In this document: in pieces, positions 7,748 through 14,945 of the stretch
Layout of the letters: each line of letters starts with the position of its first letter
Position numbering within the stretch: the stretch's first letter is position 1
From: Lysobacteraceae bacterium UBA6001
Lineage (GTDB): Bacteria; Pseudomonadota; Gammaproteobacteria; Xanthomonadales; Xanthomonadaceae
DNA length: 27,501 nt
Assembly (NCBI GenBank): GCA_002429615.1
Contig: DJAN01000315.1
Location: forward strand, 1 to 27,501
Direction of reading: 5' to 3'
Position numbers and translations under genes: made by a program
Notes under the pieces: generated by a model
Databases searched by the model: none
Told to the model about the DNA's origin: nothing
What the model saw: only the letters and a program-made list of their open reading frames with translations

Positions 7748-7855
7748 TCAACCTTCATGCAACCGATGCCGAGGGAAACGACGCTGGGCGAGCAGAACGA
7801 AGCACGACACCGCTATACCGATCAGATAAACAAGGTGCTCCGCCTCGCCTTCCAT
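7748..7855 (-). CDS. 35-residue single-helix membrane microprotein
   Basis: The ATG at 7855-7853 shares its A with the TGA of the upstream gene (TGATG), the usual sign of coupled translation. The peptide has an acidic N-terminus (MEGEAEH), one hydrophobic helix (LVYLIGIAVSCFVLLA, residues 8-23) and a strongly basic tail (QRRFPRHRLHEG). By the positive-inside rule the tail should face the cytoplasm. It has no separate ribosome site and relies on termination-reinitiation. The gene lies between a secreted protein and a multi-pass membrane protein on the same strand, so it may be an accessory subunit of that membrane protein. It is too short for homology by eye. Confidence 0.5.
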   Translation of the reverse strand: MEGEAEHLVYLIGIAVSCFVLLAQRRFPRHRLHEG

Positions 7856-8367
7856 CACAGGCAGCCCTCGATGTAGCGGATCGCATCCGCGGTTCCAGAG
7901 TAGAAGCGTGTCACCACGCTTCCATCGGTTTCAAAACGAATCCCCGTGGCGCGGTCCGGGGAAAGCAGCGTGAGATAGTGCCCATCCGGCTCGTCATAGG
8001 CGTGGGGTGTCTGGACAATTCTTGCCCCGTAGATGCGCTTCACATCAGTCTCAAGCGTCCCCACTCCCACGCCAGACAGGGTGAGAATGCCCGGCCCGAA
8101 GACATCGATGCGCGCCAGCCGACCCTCCAGCATCATCAGGCCAACTCCCGCGGGAAGGCCGTGCCCGAGGGCGTAGTAGCACCCTTCTTCTTCCGCGACC
8201 GGGTCCGCGTGGACAAGCGGCGCACCCAGTGCACGGGCCAACGCCTTTTCGCTCATGCCGATTCGTGCCTTGTCGATCGAGGTGAACGAAAGCCGTGGCG
8301 GCGTTTTCGCCGCGAGGGATCCGGACAGCAGCGAGCACAGCACCAACAGGTACGCGAACCGCCCCAT
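7855..8367 (-). CDS. Secreted periplasmic protein of unknown function
   Basis: The 170-residue protein has a signal peptide (MGRFAYLLVLCSLLSGSLAA, residues 1-20). The mature part has two similar segments, DKARIGMSEKALARALGAPL and VGVGTLETDVKRIYG. Each looks like the helix-turn start of a BLIP/SmpA-type repeat, in which a G-M/T-S/E-x-x-L/V pattern leads into a small beta sheet. This fold assignment is inference. Two cysteines (in EGCYYA and near the C-terminus, IEGCL) could form a disulfide. GGGGG lies seven bases before the ATG. Its stop overlaps the start of the microprotein, so it heads a small membrane-linked transcription unit. Confidence 0.65.
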   Translation of the reverse strand: MGRFAYLLVLCSLLSGSLAAKTPPRLSFTSIDKARIGMSEKALARALGAPLVHADPVAEEEGCYYALGHGLPAGVGLMMLEGRLARIDVFGPGILTLSGVGVGTLETDVKRIYGARIVQTPHAYDEPDGHYLTLLSPDRATGIRFETDGSVVTRFYSGTADAIRYIEGCL

Positions 8368-8463
8368 CCTTCCGCCCCCATGCCCGGACCCGAATCAAGA
8401 TTGGCATATCCGTGAACGGATGCAAGAAGGCCGGAAACCGCCCGCGCCAGTGCCTGGCCTGGC

Positions 8464-9582
8464 CTACCCTCGCCGCCCCTGCCACCGCGCTCGAAGCCAT
8501 GCCCGCACGGGCTCATCGAAGTACCGGGACGCCAGCCACGCAAAGGCAACCATCAACGCGAAGAAGCCAAACGCAGCCGGCACCAGCACCTGTGCCGGCG
8601 CCCTGGCGGTCAGTGCCAGGTTGAGGAACAGGTAGGCGAACGGGAAGTGCGTGATGTAGATCGGATAGGAAATCCGTCCACTCCACTGGCAGAGGCGATG
8701 CCGCCAACCGCCCGCTTCCGAACCGATGCCCAGCACGAGGATCATGGGGAACAGCAGCGCCACGCAGACGAAGTCGTAGACGGCGTCAAGCTTCACTCCA
8801 TGCCAGGCGGGCAGCGACGGAAACGCGAACAGCACCGTCATGACCACCGAAAGCGGCAGAAACCCCAACCTGCCGCGCGGCAGCCGATGCCGCAGACGGT
8901 AGATCAGCAGGCCGCTGACGAACGGATAGAGCAGCCGCACCGGCGCACCCCACAGGTTGTTCCAGCCATAGCCGATGTCCAGCGAGCCGGCGTGCAGCGC
9001 GCCGGCCAGCAGTGCGAGCAGTCCCAATCCGGCGAGCACGGCCAGCGCGCGCACCGACATCCTTCGCAGCACCAGCGCGTAGGCGATGTTGGCGATGTAC
9101 TCCTGCAGCAGCGTCCACGAGGGACCGTTGAGCGGATGGGTATCTTCCCAGCGGTTCTCCAGCATCGGCGATGGCAGCACCCACAGTGCCAGCACGAACG
9201 CGATCATCACCACGCCCAGGGCGCTGGACTGTGCGCTACCTGCGAATGGATCGAACAGGTAGCTCAGCAAACCCAGCACCGCGCCCAGCACCAGCATGGG
9301 ATGCAGGCGGATCAAGCGGCTGACCAGGAACGCCCGCGTCGTCATCGCAGGCCAGCGATCGTCGTAGGCATAACCGATGACAAAACCGGACAGCGCGAAG
9401 AAGAAGTCCACCGCCAGGTAGGCATGCGGAATCAGCAGCTTGTCGTGCGCGAATGCCACGGTGATCCCCTGTATGTGGAAGATCACCACCAGCAGAGCGG
9501 CCGTGCCACGCAGGCCGTCGAGTACGTCGAAATGCACCTTTCCGTTCGAGGTGCGTGCATCCGCCAGGATCGTTTCCACCAT
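8464..9582 (-). CDS. Acyltransferase 3 family membrane protein (OafA/YrhL-like)
   Basis: The 372-residue protein shows the acyltransferase-3 signature. It starts with HFDVLDGLRGTAALLVVIFHIQ (residues 17-38), which carries the catalytic-type His36. AVDFFFALSGFVIGYAYDDRW (about 57-77) follows, then LIRLHPML and about ten transmembrane helices. These integral inner-membrane enzymes transfer acetyl or other acyl groups to sugars of lipopolysaccharide, exopolysaccharide, peptidoglycan or antibiotics. The substrate cannot be read from the sequence, and no glycan gene is adjacent. GGGGA lies four bases before the ATG. There is no C-terminal SGNH domain, so it is the short single-domain form. Confidence 0.9.
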   Translation of the reverse strand: MVETILADARTSNGKVHFDVLDGLRGTAALLVVIFHIQGITVAFAHDKLLIPHAYLAVDFFFALSGFVIGYAYDDRWPAMTTRAFLVSRLIRLHPMLVLGAVLGLLSYLFDPFAGSAQSSALGVVMIAFVLALWVLPSPMLENRWEDTHPLNGPSWTLLQEYIANIAYALVLRRMSVRALAVLAGLGLLALLAGALHAGSLDIGYGWNNLWGAPVRLLYPFVSGLLIYRLRHRLPRGRLGFLPLSVVMTVLFAFPSLPAWHGVKLDAVYDFVCVALLFPMILVLGIGSEAGGWRHRLCQWSGRISYPIYITHFPFAYLFLNLALTARAPAQVLVPAAFGFFALMVAFAWLASRYFDEPVRAWLRARWQGRRG

Positions 9583-9678
9583 CGTGTCCCCAGTGAGTCA
9601 TCGCCACCGGTCCAGCAGCGGCGGCGCGACGTTAGGGAGGTTTATGGCTAAACACAACGCACCGGAGCCATGTGGCGA

Positions 9679-10158
9679 CTACTTCGGCCTGGGCTTCGCG
9701 TACCACAGCGCGTTGACGATCACCCAGCGTCCGTCGAAATTCCCCATGTGAAAGAAGTCCACGAACCACGGCGTCTCCGCGCGCACCGCCGCCACGTTGC
9801 CGGCCACGTCCAGCACGACACACGACCGGTCCCACTTTTCCTTCGGCGTCTTCAGCGCGCCCTGCCGCGTCAGCTCCACCAGTTCTTCCTTGCTCATGCG
9901 GCGCAGGCCCAGCCGTTCGTCCGGGGTGTCCCCCAATACGCGGCGCTTGGCCAGGTCAGGATGCAACGCGCGCGCGACGCGTGCGGGATCCCCTTCCAAC
10001 TGTCCGTCGACGTAGTCAAAGCACGTCGCCTCGACCGCCGCGCGCGTGGCCGCATCGATCTCGGCCGACCCGGGCGCGGGGGCTGCGGAAGCGGAAGCGG
10101 AGGCGGAGGCGGAGGCGGAGGCGGATGCAACAACGAATACCAGGCCCATCATGGACAT
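9679..10158 (-). CDS. Secreted NTF2/lumazine-binding-like protein with Ala-Ser repeat
   Basis: The 159-residue protein has a short hydrophobic N-terminus (MSMMGLVFVV) followed by about seven Ala-Ser dipeptides encoded by a tandem hexanucleotide. The mature domain starts near residue 34 (EIDAATRAAVEATCFDYVDGQLEGDPARVARALHPDL) and ends FDGRWVIVNALWYAKPR. This matches the pattern of the NTF2-like 'putative lumazine-binding' family: an N-terminal helix with YxxG and a final sheet with W-I-V. Members are small ligand-binding or steroid-isomerase-like folds, often secreted, and usually of unknown role. GGGAG lies seven bases before the ATG at 10158, which favours this start. It is divergent from the YCII gene. 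Confidence 0.75.
   Translation of the reverse strand: MSMMGLVFVVASASASASASASASAAPAPGSAEIDAATRAAVEATCFDYVDGQLEGDPARVARALHPDLAKRRVLGDTPDERLGLRRMSKEELVELTRQGALKTPKEKWDRSCVVLDVAGNVAAVRAETPWFVDFFHMGNFDGRWVIVNALWYAKPRPK
10085..10126. repeat. Hexanucleotide tandem repeat GCGGAN x7
   Basis: Seven consecutive six-base units (GCGGAA twice, GCGGAG four times, GCGGAT once) lie inside the signal-peptide region of the NTF2-like gene and encode (Ala-Ser)n on the minus strand. Because the unit is a multiple of three, copy-number change would lengthen or shorten the leader without breaking the frame. Confidence 0.9.
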
Positions 10159-10311
10159 CGAAGAACTCCCGTCGGGGGCAAGACATGCCGTCTCGGCGAC
10201 GGACGTTATCAGACGTCGGACCCGTCATCGCGAACCGACCTCTGTCGATTCGCCGCGCTCGCATCCGTCGTCCCCATGAGCCGCCCACCCCGGACGGGCC
10301 AGGAGCACGCC

Positions 10312-10740
10312 ATGCGCGTCATGGTCTTCGCAAAATCCACCGAATCGATGCAGGACGGCACGCCCCCGACGCCGGAAGCCTTCGCCGCGATGGACCGGTT
10401 CACCGAGGAACTGGTGCAGGCCGGCATCTTCGTCGCCGCGGCCGGCCTGAAGAACGGTCCGCAGGCCAAGCGCCTCACCTTCGAAGGCGGCCACTGCAGC
10501 GTCGCCGATGGTCCGTTCGCCGAGACACGCGAGCTGGTGGCCGGCTTCTCGATCTGGCAGGTCAAGGACATCGAGGAAGCCCTTGCCTGGGCCAGGCGCT
10601 CGCCGCAACCCTTCCCGGGCCGCAGCGAGCTGGAAATCCGCCCGTTCTATGAAGCCGAGGACCTGGCCGAGTTCCTCAGCCCCGAAGAACTCGCCGCGCC
10701 GCCGCATGCCGGGTCGCGCGGAAAGCTCGGGGTGGCCTGA
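10312..10740 (+). CDS. YCII-related (DGPF) domain protein
   Basis: The 142-residue protein begins MRVMVFAKSTES and contains the hallmark DGPFAETRELVAGF (about residues 67-80), followed by the IWQVKDIEEALAWARR helix. Together these define the YCII/DGPF family of small ferredoxin-like dimeric proteins. Members often sit next to ECF sigma factors or act as peroxidase-like enzymes. No sigma factor is adjacent here, so its role is open. The start at 10312 is chosen because AGGAG is seven bases upstream. A longer frame further upstream is open but has no such signal and would overlap the divergent gene. Confidence 0.85.
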   Translation: MRVMVFAKSTESMQDGTPPTPEAFAAMDRFTEELVQAGIFVAAAGLKNGPQAKRLTFEGGHCSVADGPFAETRELVAGFSIWQVKDIEEALAWARRSPQPFPGRSELEIRPFYEAEDLAEFLSPEELAAPPHAGSRGKLGVA

Positions 10741-10746
10741 GGCCGC

Positions 10747-11346
10747 TCAGGGCGACGGGCGGATGCTCAGCGCGACCGCTTCGGTGTAGGAGATCCGCAG
10801 CAGGTCGCCCTTCTTCACGTTGGGGAGCTTGGCCCGCAGGTCCTCGCGTTCCACCGCGATGAGCTGGGTGTTGCCGCGCGGCCCCTTGAGCGCGATGGTG
10901 TTGGCCACCGGATCCACCGCCACCACCTCGGTAGTGACGCTGACCGTGCGCGACAACGATCCCCCCGGCCGCCCGCCCGCCGGCGCGACCGTCCCGCCCT
11001 GCGCCGAGGTCACGCCCACCTGCCCGCTGCCCGCCGGCTGCAGTTCGAGGGCGATGGCCTCCTCGTAGTCCAGCGCCACCTTGTCGCCCACCTTGAGCTG
11101 GTCGAAGTTGCGCACGGCAGGGCTGGCGATGAAATCCAGACTCGCCCCGTCGTTGCCGCTGATCGTCAGCGCCCGGCTGGCCTTGTCCACCGCGGTGATG
11201 GTGCCCTGCAGGGTGACCTGCGAGGTGCCCGCGGTATACGGGCCGGCCGGCGCGGGCGGCGCCTGCGAGGAAGTCGGCGTGCTGCTGCATCCGGCCGCCA
11301 GCGCGACGACCAGGGCCAGGGACGATGACGGGAAAAGTGTGCGCAT
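10747..11346 (-). CDS. Lipoprotein with two similar beta domains
   Basis: The 199-residue protein has a lipoprotein signal peptide (MRTLFPSSSLALVVALAAGC, lipobox LAAGC, lipid Cys at residue 20) and a Pro/Ser linker. Two related segments follow. The first is VTLQGTITAVDKASRALTISG with VGDKVALDYEEAIALEL. The second is VSVTTEVVAVDPVANTIALKG with KGDLLRISYTEAVALSI. The internal duplication suggests two OB-like or similar small beta barrels. The function is unknown. The start at 11346 is set by GGAG six bases upstream and by the signal peptide. It is convergent with the YCII gene, with only 6 bp between stops. Confidence 0.75.
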   Translation of the reverse strand: MRTLFPSSSLALVVALAAGCSSTPTSSQAPPAPAGPYTAGTSQVTLQGTITAVDKASRALTISGNDGASLDFIASPAVRNFDQLKVGDKVALDYEEAIALELQPAGSGQVGVTSAQGGTVAPAGGRPGGSLSRTVSVTTEVVAVDPVANTIALKGPRGNTQLIAVEREDLRAKLPNVKKGDLLRISYTEAVALSIRPSP

Positions 11347-11400
11347 GGCGATCTCCAGACGACCAGGACGGTCTACAGGCACCATTGCAGCAACTGCCCA

Positions 11401-11418
11401 GCGCCGACGCGTCGGCGC
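11401..11418. repeat. 18-bp perfect palindrome between the XRE gene and the lipoprotein gene
   Basis: GCGCCGACGCGTCGGCGC reads the same on both strands. It lies 55 bases upstream of the lipoprotein start and 59 bases after the XRE stop. It could be an operator for the lipoprotein gene or a stable transcript hairpin. There is no T run to make it a terminator. Confidence 0.7.
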
Positions 11419-11476
11419 AACTACTGGGAAAGCCTCAGAAAATATACTGGCCGCAGGCGTCCGCACGCGCGGCCAT

Positions 11477-11875
11477 TCAGCCTTGCGCATCCTCCAGGAA
11501 ACGCGCCAGCGCGGCCCGCACCCTGGGCGTCATCCGCACGCCGTGCCCGTTCATGCCCTGGCGCACCTCGTACAGCAGCGCCGCCTCACCTTCGGTGAGC
11601 CGCTCGCAGGCGTACATCTGGTCGCAGATGCGCAGCAGTTCCGGCATGTATTCCCCCATCGCCAGCCGGAAGAATTCGACTTCATCCACCTCCAGCGCAC
11701 GCGCCATCTGCGGGATGCGCGCCAGCGGCATCTTGGTCTGCCCCTGCTTGATCATCGACAACACGCTGGACCGGGGAAAACCGGCTTCAGCGGAGATCTC
11801 CAGCTGGGTCTTGCTGCTTCTTTCGATGGCCGCCGCGATGAAGGCAGCGACCTTGCTTGTGCCGTTTTCGGACAT
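11477..11875 (-). CDS. XRE-type helix-turn-helix regulator
   Basis: The 132-residue protein has an N-terminal helix-turn-helix. TQLEISAEAGFPRSSVLSMI (residues 23-42) matches the XRE pattern of helix 2, turn and recognition helix 3, followed by GQTKMPLARIPQMARALEVD typical of phage-repressor-like folds. The C-terminal half is helical (PELLRICDQMYACERLTEGEA) and may dimerise or bind a ligand. GGGGA lies four bases before the ATG at 11875. Longer upstream starts lack this and would run through the divergent promoter. The regulator is divergent from a small unknown gene, and palindromes in that gap are candidate operators, so it may control itself and its neighbour. Confidence 0.82.
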   Translation of the reverse strand: MSENGTSKVAAFIAAAIERSSKTQLEISAEAGFPRSSVLSMIKQGQTKMPLARIPQMARALEVDEVEFFRLAMGEYMPELLRICDQMYACERLTEGEAALLYEVRQGMNGHGVRMTPRVRAALARFLEDAQG

Positions 11876-11950
11876 CGATTCCCCGCGTACAGCGCCCCCG
11901 AAAACTATACCATCGACGCACGTCACAACATGTGCCACGGCGCTTGATGC

Positions 11951-11999
11951 CCACCGGTGGCTGATGCACCATGCCGCGGCACCATTGTTAGCGCTCTCA
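11951..11999. promoter_or_regulatory. Cluster of palindromes in the XRE divergent gap
   Basis: Three dyads lie within 49 bases: CCACCGGTGG (11951-11960), TGCCGCGGCA (11972-11981) and TGTTAGCGCTCTCA (11986-11999). The last matches 12 of 14 positions of the LacI/GalR-type consensus TGTTAGCGCTAACA. They lie between the regulator start and the downstream ATG at 12005. Operator function is inferred. Confidence 0.35.
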
Positions 12000-12004
12000 A
12001 TCCC

Positions 12005-12301
12005 ATGGCCCCACCCGATCCCCTCTCCACCAACATCCTGGGCGACTTCGCCCGTGCGCACGGCTTCACCCATGGCGAGGAAGTCAGCTGGCTGACCGCC
12101 GTGGCGCTGCTGGAAGACCTGCGCATCGACCGCCATGTCGACCTGGGGGAGCGCGAGAGCTATCTGGGCCAGCACCCCCAGCTCGGGACGATCGCGCTGT
12201 TGATGTCCAGCATCTCGGCCTGCTGGGTGTTCGCCTATGAGGAGCTAGGCCCGCGCCTGCAGCCCTACCGGGACGCGGCGGATGAGCGTTTTAAGCAGTG
12301 A
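12005..12301 (+). CDS. Small protein of unknown function
   Basis: The frame encodes 98 residues from ATG 12005, or 114 from ATG 11957. It looks globular and mostly helical: NILGDFARAHGFTHGEEVSWLTAVALLEDL, then a hydrophobic stretch TIALLMSSISACWVFAYEEL that could be a buried or membrane helix. I do not recognise the family. Neither start has a good ribosome site. I prefer 12005 because the longer version would place the palindrome cluster inside the gene. It is divergent from the XRE regulator, so a regulatory link is plausible but unproven. Confidence 0.5.
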   Translation: MAPPDPLSTNILGDFARAHGFTHGEEVSWLTAVALLEDLRIDRHVDLGERESYLGQHPQLGTIALLMSSISACWVFAYEELGPRLQPYRDAADERFKQ

Positions 12302-12309
12302 TGGATTTA

Positions 12310-12346
12310 TCAGTCAGTGCTGAATAAAATTTCAGTCAGCGCTGAA
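12310..12346. promoter_or_regulatory. Twin palindromic sites, 22-bp spacing
   Basis: TCAGTCAGTGCTGAA (12310-12324) and TCAGTCAGCGCTGAA (12332-12346) are near-identical direct copies, each with a dyad core: TCAGTGCTGA imperfect, TCAGCGCTGA perfect. The centre-to-centre distance is 22 bp, two helical turns. They lie just upstream of the Cys-rich ORF and read like a paired operator. Confidence 0.5.
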
Positions 12347-12359
12347 GCACCGGATATTG

Positions 12360-12617
12360 ATGAAACGCACTTGTGAGTTGTGCCGCAACTTCTGTTCCCA
12401 ATTGCTGGATCTGCGGCTGCGCGAAAGCGACCAGCTGCTCGGAAGGATCGGCCCCTGCTGCCTGCAGAAGGCCGCGCAGCGACTGGACCTGCTGGCCTCC
12501 CGCCACCCCGAGCGCGTGGCTGGCCCGATGTGCATGGCCGAATTCCGCGAACTGACCCGCGCCGTGCGCCCCCGCTCCCACCAGCCGTTCGGCCGCCCCC
12601 GCCGCGAGACCCCCTGA
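12360..12617 (+). CDS. Cys-rich small protein of unknown function
   Basis: The frame encodes 85 residues beginning MKRTCELCRNFC, a CxxCxxxC cluster. Further cysteines at PCC (about 33-34) and MC (about 59) could bind a metal with it. The middle is helical (QLLDLRLRESDQLLGRIG) and the C-terminus is basic and Pro/Arg-rich. The ribosome site is weak, and an antisense frame also runs here, so coding status is moderate. The twin palindromes 14 bases upstream suggest a regulated promoter. It is convergent with the c-di-GMP enzyme gene, 9 bp away. I do not recognise the family. Confidence 0.45.
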   Translation: MKRTCELCRNFCSQLLDLRLRESDQLLGRIGPCCLQKAAQRLDLLASRHPERVAGPMCMAEFRELTRAVRPRSHQPFGRPRRETP

Positions 12618-12626
12618 GCCCCGGGC

Positions 12627-14708
12627 TCAGCCCACCGCCTGCAGCGGCGCCTCGTCCGTGGGCGTGCGCGCGATCCGCTCCGCTTCCATCGGCCGGCCCA
12701 GCAGGTAGCCCTGATAGATGTCGCAACCCAGCCGGCGCAGGTGTTCGCGCTGGCCGGCGGTCTCCACGCCTTCGGCGACGACACGCAGATTGAGGGTCTT
12801 CCCCAGCGCGACGATGGAAGCCACGATCGCCGCATCCTCCGGGTTCGACTCCAGGTCGCGGATGAAGGCCCGATCGATCTTGAGCTCGCTCGCGGGCAGG
12901 CGCTTGAGGTACAGCAGGCTGGAGTAGCCGGTGCCGAAGTCGTCGATGGCGATATGCACGCCCATCAGGGTCAGCTGGTCGAGGATGTCCAGGCTGGTCT
13001 CGGCATCGCGCATCGCCGTGGTCTCGGTGATCTCCAGCGTCAGGCAGGAAGGATCCAGGCGATGGCGCGCCAGCACGTCTCGCACCATCGTCACCAGTGT
13101 CGGCGAGGAAAACTGCAGCGGCGACAGGTTGACCGCGACGCTGGGCACGCCCCGGCCGCCATCCTGCCAGGCACGCATCTGCCGGCACGCCTCCTCCAGC
13201 ACCCACTCCCCGAGCGCGATGATCAGCCCGCTGCGCTCGGCCAGCGGAATGAACGCCGCCGGCGACAGCAGGCCAAGCTCCGGATGCTGCCAGCGCAGCA
13301 GCGCCTCCACACCCGCCAGGCGGTAGTCCGGCGCGGCGAATTTCGGCTGGTAATGCAGCACCAGTTCGTTGCGGTCGATGGCGCGGCGCAGGTCGTTGAG
13401 CACCTTGAGCTGCTTGTGCGCGCTGACATTCATCGAGGGCGCGAAGAACGTGTAGCCGTTCCGGCCGTTGTCCTTGGTGTGATACATGGCCGCGTCGGCG
13501 TGTGCCATCAGGTCGCGCTCGCGGGTGCCGTCGGACGGATACACCGCGATGCCGATGCTGGCGGTGACCTGGAGTTCGACTCCCTGCACCTGGATCGGCG
13601 ACACCAGCGCATCGATGATGCGCTGGGCAACGACCGCGGCGTCCTCCGGGTCGGTGGTCGGCACGACCAGCACGAACTCATCGCCGCCCAGGCGCGACAG
13701 CGTGTCCTGGCTGCGCAGCAGGGCGCGCACGCGCGTGGCCACCTCGGCCAGCAACGCATCGCCGGCCTGGTGCCCGAAGGCGTCGTTGATGCGCTTGAAG
13801 CCATCCAGGTCGAGGAACATCACCGCGAAGCGCTCCTGCTTGCGCCGCGCCTTCTCGATCGCCTGCTCGATGCGGTCCTGCAGCAGCACGCGGTTGGGCA
13901 GGCGGGTCAGCGGGTCGTGCAGCGCGGCCTGCACCAGTTCCTCGTTGGCCTGCGCCAGCGAGTGCGCCAGGTGATGGGTGCGCAGGTGCATCTGCCGGTC
14001 CAGCACGGAAACGATCAGCGCGATGCCCATGATCGCCACGGTGGTCACCACCACCAGGATGGCCAACCACTCGGCGGGCACGCCGCCGTCCCGCGCCGCG
14101 CCGCACCAGCTGCCTTCGGGGAACTGCGCCGCCGCCATGCCGGTGTAGTGCATGCCGACGATCGCCACGCCCATCACCAGCGCGGCGAGCAGGCGCAGGC
14201 CGTGGCGACGATGGCCGCGGCGCAGCTGGAAGGCGATCCACAGCGCGGCGCCGGAGGCGACGATGGCGATGAGGATCGACAGCGTGAACCACACCGGGTC
14301 GTAGTCGATGCCCGGCATCATCCGCAGCGCGCCCATGCCGGTGTAGTGCATCAGCGCGATGCCGGCGCCCATCAGCACGGCGCCCAGCGACAGCAGCCTG
14401 CGTGGCAGTTCCGGGCGCGACACCAGCCACAGCGCGAAGGCCGAGGACGCGAGCGCGGCGATCATCGAGTACACGGTGATGACCGGGTCGTAGCCCAGCG
14501 GAATCGGCAGGTTGAAGGCGAGCATGCCGACGAAATGCATCGACCACACGCCCAGGCCCATCGCCAGCGTGCCGCCGGCCAACCACCAGCGCGCGGCGGT
14601 GCCCTGCGTGGTGGCCACGCGGCCGGCCATGTCCAGCGCGGTATAGGACGCGAGGATCGCCACCAGCAGGGAAAAGAACACCAGGGTTTCGTTGTAGGTT
14701 CCGGACAT
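12627..14708 (-). CDS. MHYT-GGDEF-EAL membrane c-di-GMP enzyme
   Basis: The 693-residue protein starts with an MHYT sensor of seven predicted helices carrying three motif copies (MHFVGM at 57, MHYTGM at 120 and 186). MHYT domains are thought to bind copper and sense O2, CO or NO. A GGDEF domain follows, with an intact GGDEF active site (341-345) and an intact RxxD inhibitory site (RSQD, 332-335). The EAL domain is also intact by eye: EALLRWQHPE (468-477) and DDFGTGYSSL (589-598). Both c-di-GMP synthesis and hydrolysis are therefore possible. The start at 14708 is chosen because the MHYT helices begin there; the open frame upstream is Pro/Arg-rich and unlike the family. It is divergent from the roadblock-GTPase operon, 237 bp away. 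Confidence 0.93.
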   Translation of the reverse strand: MSGTYNETLVFFSLLVAILASYTALDMAGRVATTQGTAARWWLAGGTLAMGLGVWSMHFVGMLAFNLPIPLGYDPVITVYSMIAALASSAFALWLVSRPELPRRLLSLGAVLMGAGIALMHYTGMGALRMMPGIDYDPVWFTLSILIAIVASGAALWIAFQLRRGHRRHGLRLLAALVMGVAIVGMHYTGMAAAQFPEGSWCGAARDGGVPAEWLAILVVVTTVAIMGIALIVSVLDRQMHLRTHHLAHSLAQANEELVQAALHDPLTRLPNRVLLQDRIEQAIEKARRKQERFAVMFLDLDGFKRINDAFGHQAGDALLAEVATRVRALLRSQDTLSRLGGDEFVLVVPTTDPEDAAVVAQRIIDALVSPIQVQGVELQVTASIGIAVYPSDGTRERDLMAHADAAMYHTKDNGRNGYTFFAPSMNVSAHKQLKVLNDLRRAIDRNELVLHYQPKFAAPDYRLAGVEALLRWQHPELGLLSPAAFIPLAERSGLIIALGEWVLEEACRQMRAWQDGGRGVPSVAVNLSPLQFSSPTLVTMVRDVLARHRLDPSCLTLEITETTAMRDAETSLDILDQLTLMGVHIAIDDFGTGYSSLLYLKRLPASELKIDRAFIRDLESNPEDAAIVASIVALGKTLNLRVVAEGVETAGQREHLRRLGCDIYQGYLLGRPMEAERIARTPTDEAPLQAVG

Positions 14709-14901
14709 GCGCACGACCGCAGCCCGTGGGGAGGGCTGTCGAGGCGGATATCGGCCGCCCGCAGCGGAACTTGATCCGCCGGGGCGACATGCCCGGTCGT
14801 CAAGATGCCGACATTGTCCCGCCATCGCCGCCAAAGAAACGGCATTCAGCAGTAATTCCGAATTCTCGCCAGCGATGCCTCATACTCGCGCCGTTTTTTC
14901 G

Positions 14902-14923
14902 CCTCACCGCCAGAAGAGTGAGG
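14902..14923 (+). promoter_or_regulatory. Hairpin in the leader of the roadblock operon
   Basis: CCTCAC (14902-14907) pairs with GTGAGG (14918-14923), ten bases apart, a short distance before the AGGGAG ribosome site. It may influence translation of the first roadblock gene. The stem is short, so the call is tentative. Confidence 0.3.
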
Positions 14924-14945
14924 GCTATCACAGGGAGTTTGTGTT

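Noticed and set aside
9670..10311. Upstream extension of the YCII gene to 9670
   Set aside because: It would be antisense to the NTF2-like gene and has no ribosome site, while AGGAG precedes the ATG at 10312 where the family N-terminus begins.
12741..14774. A long plus-strand frame opposite the MHYT-GGDEF-EAL gene
   Set aside because: It is the antisense shadow of a gene with intact catalytic motifs, and its translation is Arg/His/Gln-rich with no family signature.
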